NCBI GenBank assembly: GCA_934454115.1
Contig: CAKSFQ010000010.1
Location: forward strand, 11,119-75,118
Direction: 5' to 3'
DNA length: 64,000 nt
From: an uncultured Clostridia bacterium
Lineage (GTDB): Bacteria > Bacillota > Clostridia > Monoglobales > Monoglobaceae
A program made the translations under genes and the position numbers. The notes below the pieces were generated by a model. That model made no database searches, had not been told where the DNA came from, and saw only the letters and a list, made by a program, of their open reading frames with translations. Below, in pieces: positions 25,888-33,080 of the stretch; the stretch's first letter is position 1, and each line of letters opens with the position of its first letter.

Positions 25888-26216
25888 AAACGCTGCCAAA
25901 ACTGGCAGCGTTTCAGACTGTCGAAAAAGTTAGTTTTCAGCAAGATATTGCTTTGAATTGATTGCCCAAAGCCCGCGTCACATCTGCCTGCGCAATGGCT
26001 CGGTTTGACAAAACCCGTCAAACCATCGCCTAGGCTTCGGCGCTGCTCCTTTTTCCCAAAAATCAAGTAAGATTTTTGGGAGACCCTATATATGCTTTCC
26101 AAGCCGCAGCGGCAATGTCGCAATATCTTGCCGAAAACGGCGTGAAATCAAAATGAAATTTTTCGCAAAATAGGGTTTATTGACACGCTCAAACGCTGCC
26201 AGTTTTGGCAGCGTTT
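25888..26216. repeat. nested inverted-repeat (foldback) element
   Basis: The 340-base gap between two convergent genes begins and ends with hairpins that are exact reverse complements of each other over 26 bases (25888-25913 and 26191-26216; stem AAACGCTGCCA/TGGCAGCGTTT). Further in, GCAAGATATTGC (25940-25951) is inverted at 26120-26131, with flanks extending the match to 17 of 18. A hairpin TCCCAAAAATC/GATTTTTGGGA lies at the centre (26054-26081). No coding frame is credible. The outer hairpins may also act as terminators for the two genes. Confidence 0.75.
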
Positions 26217-26226
26217 TTCGTTTTCT

Positions 26227-27336
26227 CTAAGAGTGGTGATAACCGCCGTTATGAGAGTGCGGTGTTTTTTTCACCGTATTTTGTGATTCCTCCCGGGGTT
26301 GGGGGTTGTTCCCGGCGGCATTCTTTTTTCCGCCGCGACGCCGGCGTCTGCGCCGGGGTTTTGGCTCCCCTGCGTCCTTGCGGTCGGATTGCGCATCGGA
26401 CGGAGAAGGGGTTTCGTTATTTTCTTTTTCCGCAGCAGTGTTTTCTTGAAACATTTCATCCGCTATGTCACTTTTTAAATCATGCGCAGCGTCCTTCTGC
26501 TTAGCGGATAGCTTGCTGCGCTTTGACAGCGGCTGAAACTCACCGAGCTTATAGTTTTCAAATTTAACCAGATCGTCGTTGTCGTCTAAAAACTTTACAC
26601 GTATCTGACCCTTTAAGGTCGCAGTGTCTGCGACAGTTCCGATGCCGTCCGGGGTGCTGACCTTTTCCCCTTTGCGCGGCATTTTTTTCAGCATATCGTC
26701 ATAGACGTTCTGCTCATATTGCAGACAACACATCAGCCGTCCGCACACGCCGGAGATTTTGGTGGGATTCAGAGACAGACCCTGTTCCTTTGCCATCTTG
26801 ATGGAGACGGGATGAAAGTCGTTTAAAAATCCGCTGCAGCAGAGATAACGGCCGCAAATGCCGTAGCTGCCAAGCTGCCGTGCCTCATCGCGCACACCGA
26901 TCTGACGCAGCTCAATGCGCGTCCGAAAAATTCCGGCCAGGGACTTTACCAATTCACGAAAATCCACCCGACCGTCTGCGGTAAAGTAGAACAAGAGCTT
27001 GCTGCGGTCAAAGGTATATTCCGCATCGACCAGCTTCATGTCCAATTGATGCTCCGCAATTTTTTCAACGGTAATGGTAAAGGCCTCTTTTTCCTTTTCC
27101 TTATTTTCTTCTGCCTGCCGAAAGTCTGCCTCTGTCGCAATGCGGATAATGGGCTTGAGCGGCGGAATAATTTCTTCCTCCGCGACCATTTTGTTTGCAA
27201 TCACAACCTTGCCCATCTCAACGCCGCGCGCGGTCTCTACCAGAACGTGGTCGCCGATTGCGGCAGTGCGGCCGATGGGGTTAAAGTAATAGGTCTTTCC
27301 GGCGCTGTTGAATTTAACTCCTAGAATTTCTACCAT
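26227..27336 (-). CDS. ricT: PSP1-domain protein RicT (YaaT)
   Basis: Protein of 369 residues from ATG 27336 with GGGAGGA upstream. The PSP1 domain includes GSYGICGRYLCCSGFLNDF and SGVCGRLMCCLQYEQ, the conserved cysteines that bind an iron-sulfur cluster in the Ric complex. In B. subtilis RicT works with RicA and RicF in RNase Y-dependent mRNA maturation, competence and sporulation. Here the C-terminal ~110 residues are a charged tail with an RRRRRRR run and a His/Asn-rich end, longer than usual and possibly RNA binding. The 5' end overlaps holB by 23 bases. Confidence 0.93.
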   Translation of the reverse strand: MVEILGVKFNSAGKTYYFNPIGRTAAIGDHVLVETARGVEMGKVVIANKMVAEEEIIPPLKPIIRIATEADFRQAEENKEKEKEAFTITVEKIAEHQLDMKLVDAEYTFDRSKLLFYFTADGRVDFRELVKSLAGIFRTRIELRQIGVRDEARQLGSYGICGRYLCCSGFLNDFHPVSIKMAKEQGLSLNPTKISGVCGRLMCCLQYEQNVYDDMLKKMPRKGEKVSTPDGIGTVADTATLKGQIRVKFLDDNDDLVKFENYKLGEFQPLSKRSKLSAKQKDAAHDLKSDIADEMFQENTAAEKENNETPSPSDAQSDRKDAGEPKPRRRRRRRGGKKNAAGNNPQPREESQNTVKKTPHSHNGGYHHS

Positions 27337-28294
27337 GGATTTCCTCCCAGTATTCCACTGCCATGCAGAGCACGGCGGCAGAGTAATTTGCATTTTGTTC
27401 AATCATTTTCTGATAATCAAGCGTAATCTCGCACAGGCGCATCGCCGAGCGACTCCGAAGCCGCGTACAAAAATCGGTAAGCACAGCGGTCAGATCGGTA
27501 TTGACAATGCCTGCGTGCTGCGGATTTAGCTTATAGAGCATTGCGTCCCGAAAGAAGGATAACACAACGCCTAAGATAAAGGAAACATCGGTGCGGTTCT
27601 TTTTTAAAAACCGAACCCAGTCGTACATATCCCGGTAAGTTCCGCCGCTGAGTGCGGCAATCAGACGGATACTGTCTCTGCGCATAGCTAAGGCGCTTTC
27701 GTCCTCAAAAAGCGAGAGCGCACGGCCGATCGATCCGCCGCTCAAAATAGCGCATTGCCGCGCCTCCTCCGGTGCAGCTTGTCTTTGGCGGATCAAATAA
27801 TCCTGAACCTGCGCCTCAGAGAGAGGATGCAGGCGGAGGATGGGGGATCGGGATCGGATGGTTGGCAAAAAGGCATTGGCGTTTTCTGCCAGTAAAAGAA
27901 TCACACAGTAATCCGGCGGCTCCTCAAAAACCTTAAGCAGACTGTTTTGTGCCGCCGCCTGCATGGTATCCGCATAGGGCAGGATATAAACCTTGTACGG
28001 CGCGCGGTAGGGGCGGATATAAATATCCCGTTTCATGGTACGTATTGTATCGACCAATACGGGTGTTTCCCGTTTGCCGGTATCGTAGAGCAGGTTTGTA
28101 ACAACTGTAAAATCCGGGTGGGAGTGCGGATCGGCCGTCTCTAAAAGAGCCGCGGCAAATGCCGTCGCGGTCGTCATACGGCCGGTGCCGCTCGCACCCT
28201 CTAAAATATAGGCATGGCCGACATGCCCGGAGTGAAGCGAATGGCGAAGCTGTGAGACAACCGTTTCGTTGCCGATAATCGTATCCAGCGGCAT
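27314..28294 (-). CDS. holB: DNA polymerase III delta' subunit
   Basis: Protein of 326 residues, AAA+ clamp-loader subunit. MPLDTIIGNETVVSQLRHSL and GHAYILEGASGTGR mark the N-terminal domain; the P-loop lysine is replaced by Arg, and AQNSLLKVFEEPP is the conserved SRC-like region. The four-cysteine zinc module normally found after the first helix of delta' is missing (the segment reads LLETADPHSHPDFTVV). It lies before ricT as in B. subtilis. Confidence 0.92.
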   Translation of the reverse strand: MPLDTIIGNETVVSQLRHSLHSGHVGHAYILEGASGTGRMTTATAFAAALLETADPHSHPDFTVVTNLLYDTGKRETPVLVDTIRTMKRDIYIRPYRAPYKVYILPYADTMQAAAQNSLLKVFEEPPDYCVILLLAENANAFLPTIRSRSPILRLHPLSEAQVQDYLIRQRQAAPEEARQCAILSGGSIGRALSLFEDESALAMRRDSIRLIAALSGGTYRDMYDWVRFLKKNRTDVSFILGVVLSFFRDAMLYKLNPQHAGIVNTDLTAVLTDFCTRLRSRSAMRLCEITLDYQKMIEQNANYSAAVLCMAVEYWEEIHGRNSRS

Positions 28295-28314
28295 GGGCGC
28301 TTCCTCCTTTTTCT

Positions 28315-29676
28315 TTATTTCATGACGGTGATTTTTGATGCGTCGGTTTCGGTCTGTAAAAATGCCAGTGTTTCCTCGTCAATACACTGTCCCGGAACAG
28401 TCAGCGCCGCCCCTGGCGGACAAACCGAAATGATTTGCGCCGCAGTTTTGCCAAGCGAATCCGCAAGCGGCAGGGTTTCTTTCTGTGCCATAAAGGCCTC
28501 GCGCGGTGTGCAGCGCATCCTTGGCATCGGCAGCGGACAAATCGGCTGCGCCTTCGGTTCTGCTGCTGCCGCGTCAATTTCTGTCAGTGCATGCTGCAGT
28601 GCGGCGATATCTTCTGCGGTGTCGGCGATGGTAAGGACGCACACCACGGTATTAAAATCCGCCATTTCCGGATAGATGCCATAGTGCTGTTTCAAAAGTA
28701 CCGCGGCCTCTGTGCCGGAATATCTGCTGCGCCGAAAATCAATCACCAGCCGCATGGGATCCTGTGCGCGGTGCAGCGTGCCCTCGTCGGCAAAGTCCAA
28801 TGTGCCGCGCGTGCGGATCGTCTGTTTCAGGCGTTCAATCGCCCGAAGCTGCGGCAACGGAGAAGTCTCTTGCATGGTAAAAATCGCCTCTTCCATAGAA
28901 CTCATAAGAAGATAGGAGGGGCTTGTCGTCTGCAAAAGATAAAGCGCGTCGGACACCGTCTTTGGCGCAATGGAAGAATCCTTTCCGAGGTGGAGCAGTG
29001 AGCATTGGCCGAGCGCCGGCAGCGTTTTATGCGCACTCTGTATGACCAGATCGGCGCCTTGGCTGAGTGCAGACGGCGGAAATGCCGAATCAAAGCAAAA
29101 ATGCGCGCCGTGTGCCTCATCTACAATCAAAATCTTTTGATTGTGATGCAGCAGATTCGCAATTTCGGATAGCGGCGTGCAGATGCCGTAGTAGGTGGGG
29201 CTGACCAGCAGCATACCGGCAACGTCCGGGTGTTCCTGCAGTGCCTGCGCCACCTGATCTTTAAAAAACCCGGTGTACAGACCGCGTTTCCGATCAAAGA
29301 CAGGAGACAAAAAGACCGGAGTCACGCCGGCAAGGATCAGGGCAGAAATCACGGATTTATGACAGGTGCGATCGACCAACAGGGCTTGTCCCTCTTTGCA
29401 GACCGCCAGAACAGCGGCCTGCAGACCCAAGGTAGAGCCGTTGGTCAAATAAAAGGTGTGTCCTGCGCCAAACGCCCTTGCGGCGTTTTCCTGCGCCTCT
29501 TTTAAGATGCCGGACGGATGCTGCAAATCGTCCGTTTCGTCAAATTCCGTCACATCAAGGGAAAAAGCGTCCCTTGCCCACGCAGCCGCAAGACCCCGTC
29601 CGCCCTTGTGGCCGGGGATATGAAAGCGGACGCGGTCTTTTTGAGAAAATGCTTTTAAAGCGTGATAAAGCGACAT
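28315..29676 (-). CDS. Orn/Lys/Arg decarboxylase family PLP enzyme
   Basis: Protein of 453 residues. N-terminal RVRFHIPGHKGGRG, then VDEAHGAHF and QSAHKTLPALGQ with the PLP-binding Lys, match the Bacillota SpeA/YaaO group, which lacks the N-terminal wing domain of E. coli decarboxylases. Predicted to decarboxylate a basic amino acid (arginine, lysine or ornithine) for polyamine synthesis; the substrate cannot be read from sequence. It starts 3 bases after the glyS stop and is followed by holB after 20 bases, so it belongs to one operon. Confidence 0.92.
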   Translation of the reverse strand: MSLYHALKAFSQKDRVRFHIPGHKGGRGLAAAWARDAFSLDVTEFDETDDLQHPSGILKEAQENAARAFGAGHTFYLTNGSTLGLQAAVLAVCKEGQALLVDRTCHKSVISALILAGVTPVFLSPVFDRKRGLYTGFFKDQVAQALQEHPDVAGMLLVSPTYYGICTPLSEIANLLHHNQKILIVDEAHGAHFCFDSAFPPSALSQGADLVIQSAHKTLPALGQCSLLHLGKDSSIAPKTVSDALYLLQTTSPSYLLMSSMEEAIFTMQETSPLPQLRAIERLKQTIRTRGTLDFADEGTLHRAQDPMRLVIDFRRSRYSGTEAAVLLKQHYGIYPEMADFNTVVCVLTIADTAEDIAALQHALTEIDAAAAEPKAQPICPLPMPRMRCTPREAFMAQKETLPLADSLGKTAAQIISVCPPGAALTVPGQCIDEETLAFLQTETDASKITVMK

Positions 29677-29679
29677 GGA

Positions 29680-31062
29680 TTAAAACCGAACGGCGTCACG
29701 GATATAGGGAATCAAATCCTCAATTTTAACGCGTTCCTGTTCCATACTGTCGCGGTGGCGAATCGTCACGCTGCCGTCCTCTTCCGAGTCAAAGTCGTAG
29801 GTGATACAAAACGGCGTACCGATTTCGTCCTGGCGGCGGTAACGCTTGCCGATGCTGCCGGATTCATCAAATTCGCACATAAATTCAGCAGCCAGGCTCT
29901 GATAAACCTCTCTTGCCTTATCGGACAGCTTCTTCGACAGCGGCAGAACGGCAGCCTTAATCGGCGCAAGCGCCGGATGAAAATGCATCACGGTGCGGAC
30001 ATCGTTCTTTTCCGGGTCGATGACTTCTTCGTCATAGGCCTCAACCAAAAATGCCAGCGTGACGCGGTCTGCGCCAAGCGACGGCTCGATGCAGTACGGA
30101 ATGTACTTTTCGCCGGATTCCGGATCATTGTATTCCATTTTTTCACCGCTGTGGTTGCTGTGCTGCTTTAGGTCAAAGTCGGTGCGGTCCGCAATTCCCC
30201 AAAGCTCGCCCCAGCCAAACGGGAACATAAATTCAATGTCTGTCGTTGCGTTGCTGTAATGAGAGAGCTCCTCCTTTTCATGATCGCGGAGTTTAATATT
30301 CTCCTCGCAAATGCCGAGAGAAAGCAGGAAGTTCTTGCAGTAGTCCTTCCAGTATGCAAACCATTCAAGGTCGGTGCCGGGCTTACAGAAGAATTCCAGC
30401 TCCATCTGCTCAAACTCACGGGTACGGAAGGTAAAGTTGCCGGGCGTAATCTCGTTGCGGAAGGACTTTCCGATCTGGCCGATGCCGAAAGGAATCTTCT
30501 TTCTGGAGGTACGCTGTACGTTTTTAAAGTTGACAAAGATACCTTGTGCGGTTTCCGGACGGAGGAAGATTTCGTTTTTACTGTCCTCGGTGACGCCCTG
30601 AAAGGTCTTAAACATCAGGTTAAACTTTCGGATATCGGTAAAGTTATGCTTGCCGCAGTTGGGGCAGGGAATCTGATGTTCCTTGATATAGTCTAACATT
30701 TTTTCGTTTGACCAGCCGTCTGCGGTAACCCCGGCGGCGTCCTCGATCAGCTTATCCGCGCGGAAACGGGTTTTACACTCCTTACAATCCATCAAGGGAT
30801 CTGAAAATCCGCCGACATGGCCGGAGGCCACCCAGGTTTCCGGGTTCATTAAAATGGCGGCGTCCAGGCCGACATTGTATGGGCTCTCCTGGACAAATTT
30901 TTTCCACCATGCACGTTTTACATTATTTTTAAATTCGACGCCCAAGGGGCCGTAGTCCCAGGTGTTAGCCAGTCCGCCGTAAATCTCGGAGCCGGCATAA
31001 ACAAAGCCGCGGCCTTTGCACAGGGCAACGATTTTTTCCATAGTTTTTTCGGTATTTTTCAT
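29680..31062 (-). CDS. glyS: glycyl-tRNA synthetase, alpha2 type
   Basis: Protein of 460 residues, class II synthetase of the single-chain kind. Motif 2 region [20 protein letters not shown] (about residues 195-214), motif 3 [14 protein letters not shown] (about 340-353) and a C-terminal anticodon-binding domain. Zinc-type cysteines appear in CKEC and CPNCG. Start ATG 31062 with AAAGGTGA upstream is preferred to a GTG nine bases earlier. First gene of the operon glyS-decarboxylase-holB-ricT. Confidence 0.98.
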   Translation of the reverse strand: MKNTEKTMEKIVALCKGRGFVYAGSEIYGGLANTWDYGPLGVEFKNNVKRAWWKKFVQESPYNVGLDAAILMNPETWVASGHVGGFSDPLMDCKECKTRFRADKLIEDAAGVTADGWSNEKMLDYIKEHQIPCPNCGKHNFTDIRKFNLMFKTFQGVTEDSKNEIFLRPETAQGIFVNFKNVQRTSRKKIPFGIGQIGKSFRNEITPGNFTFRTREFEQMELEFFCKPGTDLEWFAYWKDYCKNFLLSLGICEENIKLRDHEKEELSHYSNATTDIEFMFPFGWGELWGIADRTDFDLKQHSNHSGEKMEYNDPESGEKYIPYCIEPSLGADRVTLAFLVEAYDEEVIDPEKNDVRTVMHFHPALAPIKAAVLPLSKKLSDKAREVYQSLAAEFMCEFDESGSIGKRYRRQDEIGTPFCITYDFDSEEDGSVTIRHRDSMEQERVKIEDLIPYIRDAVRF

Positions 31063-31158
31063 TGTATTCACCTTTCTTCAAAATGCAGCCGGCTTGCTGC
31101 ATCTTGTTTAAAATGTTAGTCCCCACCGGCATGTGCCGCAAAAAGACTATGATTCTTT

Positions 31159-31187
31159 ATTATAATATAAAGATAAAAAAATTTCAA
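31159..31187 (-). promoter_or_regulatory. promoter of the glyS operon
   Basis: On the minus strand TTGAAA (31187-31182) and TATAAT (31164-31159) are 17 bases apart. The leader of about 90 bases has one GCAGC/GCTGC hairpin and no T-box features. Confidence 0.85.
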
Positions 31188-31273
31188 GTATTATTCCCAA
31201 ACTGCGTAAAAAACCGTAGCTTTGGGCTATTTGTCCGCCGTTTTGCATAAAAATGAAGAAAGGAGGAAGAGAC

Positions 31274-31855
31274 ATGCTGAATATTATTTGGGGCGGAATG
31301 ATTTTGATTTCCCTTGTCATAGCGGTATTTACGGGGCATGTGGAGGAAACGGCGGCCGCCGCGGTTTCCGGCGCGGCAAGCGCGGTGGAGACCTGTTTTG
31401 CCCTGCTTGGGATTATGTGTCTTTGGACGGGGCTTGCCAAAATCGGCGAACGCGCCGGAATGGTAAAAGCGATGGTGAAATTGCTGCATCCGCTGTTTGG
31501 ACGGTTGTTTCCGCGGCTCAAAAAGGATTCGCCGGCGGAGGGCAGTATGATGATGAATGTGGCAGCCAATCTGTTTGGCATGGGCAATGCGGCAACGCCG
31601 CTCGGTATCAAGGCCATGCAGGATTTGTACCGGGAAAACCGCTGCCGCAGCATAGCATCGGATGAAATGTGTCTGTTTGTGGTGCTGAACACTGCATCGA
31701 TCCAGCTCATACCAACAACTTTAATTTCCCTGCGCCAGACCTACGGCAGTGCGGCGCCCGGCGAGGTAATCGTGCCGATCTGGATTGTCAGTCTGTGCGC
31801 GCTGACCGTCGGACTGACGGCGGCAAAGCTGATGGAGAGGAGGCGCCGCCTGTGA
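31274..31855 (+). CDS. spmA: spore maturation protein A
   Basis: Membrane protein of 193 residues of the nucleoside-recognition/gate type. Start ATG 31274 with AGGAGGAAGA upstream. Segments IIWGGMILISLVIAVFTG, VSGAASAVETCFALLGIMCL and the conserved NVAANLFGMGNAATPLGIKA are visible. SpmA and SpmB are needed for dehydration of the spore core in B. subtilis. Stop and spmB start overlap. Confidence 0.95.
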   Translation: MLNIIWGGMILISLVIAVFTGHVEETAAAAVSGAASAVETCFALLGIMCLWTGLAKIGERAGMVKAMVKLLHPLFGRLFPRLKKDSPAEGSMMMNVAANLFGMGNAATPLGIKAMQDLYRENRCRSIASDEMCLFVVLNTASIQLIPTTLISLRQTYGSAAPGEVIVPIWIVSLCALTVGLTAAKLMERRRRL

Positions 31856-32373
31856 TGATGATCTCCATGTTTGCAGTGCCCGTACTGATTGCGGCCTTTG
31901 TCAGTGTCGGCGCAGTGCGCCGTGTGGGCGTTTATGACTGTTTTGTGGAGGGAGCCAAGGACGGTCTGCAAAGCATGGTGGGCATTGTCGCGCCGCTGAT
32001 CGGACTGATGGTAGCCATTCAGATGATTCGTGCCAGCGGTACGCTGGAGCTGATCGAACGTGCCTTGTCGCCGGTACTGCATGCAATCGGACTTCCGGCC
32101 GATGTGTTGCCGCTGGCGTTGCTGCGTCCCATCTCCGGCAGTGCGTCAACCGCTATTGTGACCGACATCTTTCAAAACCTGGGGCCGGACTCTGCGGCAG
32201 GCAAGATTGCGTCCGTGATGATGGGCTCTACCGAGACAACGTTTTATACCGTTGCCGTCTACTTCGGCGCGGTGGGTATCAAAAATACAAGGCATACCAT
32301 TGCCGCCGCTTTGCTGGCGGATTTTACCGGTATGACGATGGCGGTGCTGGTGACGCGTATCATGCTATGCTAG
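31855..32373 (+). CDS. spmB: spore maturation protein B
   Basis: Membrane protein of 172 residues partnered with SpmA. ATG 31855 overlaps the spmA stop by one base; GTG 31852 and ATG 31858 are alternatives. Signatures DCFVEGAKDGLQSMVGIVAP and LLRPISGSASTAIVTDIF, and MMGSTETTFYTVAVYFG near the end. Part of a two-gene sporulation operon facing the nitroreductase gene. Confidence 0.95.
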   Translation: MMISMFAVPVLIAAFVSVGAVRRVGVYDCFVEGAKDGLQSMVGIVAPLIGLMVAIQMIRASGTLELIERALSPVLHAIGLPADVLPLALLRPISGSASTAIVTDIFQNLGPDSAAGKIASVMMGSTETTFYTVAVYFGAVGIKNTRHTIAAALLADFTGMTMAVLVTRIMLC

Positions 32374-32386
32374 ATCAAAAAAATCG

Positions 32387-32434
32387 GGCTGTAAAAAATG
32401 CGTGTATTCGTAAGCACATTTTTTACAGCCTTTT
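32387..32434. terminator. terminator between spmB and the nitroreductase gene
   Basis: Perfect 14-bp stem GGCTGTAAAAAATG / CATTTTTTACAGCC around a 16-base loop, followed by TTTT on the plus strand. It may serve both convergent genes. Confidence 0.88.
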
Positions 32435-32438
32435 GTCA

Positions 32439-33014
32439 TTATTTTACGTTGTATAATACATCGTCCAGGGCGCGTTTTGGCACCTTCATCTTATTGTTTT
32501 CGTCCAGATAATACCGAACGTTTCCCTGTTCCATAGGGACGGCCGTGCTTTCCTGTGCCGGGTAACCGAGCGCGATCATATCAAGCACAGCCAGTGTATC
32601 CGGAAGCCGGAACAGTTCAGCAAGCCGGTTGCGGTCTAAGGCGCCCAGCCAGCAGGAGCCAAGACCGTAGCCCAGTGCGGCAAGCGTAATCGCCATGCCG
32701 GCAGCGCCGGTCTCTACGTCAAAGTTGTCGCTGTTTTTGATGCTGCGATCGCCTAAGATGGCAATGTATGCCGTTGGGCGTTCATCAGGCGCCGGCGTGC
32801 CGTCTTTTAAATAACCCGCCCATTTGGTGCAGGTAAAGACGTTGTATAATAACTCCGGCTCGTGGACAACGGCAAATTTCAGCGGCTGAACATTCGCCGG
32901 GTACGGCGCCAGCCGCGCACAGTCCACAAGCGCGGTCAAAACCTCGCGCGGGACGGGTTTTTGCTGAAATTTTCGGATGCTGCGCCTCTCTTTCAGGGCT
33001 GTTAAAAGATCCAT
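32439..33014 (-). CDS. nitroreductase-family flavoprotein
   Basis: Protein of 191 residues from ATG 33014 (AGGAGG upstream). ALKERRSIRKFQQKPVP at the N-terminus contacts FMN; APYPANVQPLKF and GLGSCWLGALD are family segments. It is probably an FMN-dependent NAD(P)H oxidoreductase; the true substrate is unknown. It lies downstream of ppdK but a terminator separates the two. Confidence 0.88.
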   Translation of the reverse strand: MDLLTALKERRSIRKFQQKPVPREVLTALVDCARLAPYPANVQPLKFAVVHEPELLYNVFTCTKWAGYLKDGTPAPDERPTAYIAILGDRSIKNSDNFDVETGAAGMAITLAALGYGLGSCWLGALDRNRLAELFRLPDTLAVLDMIALGYPAQESTAVPMEQGNVRYYLDENNKMKVPKRALDDVLYNVK

Positions 33015-33034
33015 AGGACAACCTCCTTTTTTTC

Positions 33035-33067
33035 GCAAAAAACGGGCGGAGTAACCACCGCCCGTTT
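33035..33067 (-). terminator. ppdK terminator
   Basis: Read on the minus strand, AAAACGGGCGG pairs with CCGCCCGTTTT and a T-run follows. It lies 14 bases after the ppdK stop. Confidence 0.85.
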
Positions 33068-33080
33068 TAGTTGTCAATGA

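Noticed and set aside
31063..31158. T-box leader for glyS
   Set aside because: Leader is only about 90 bases and lacks the T-box sequence and the antiterminator/terminator pair.
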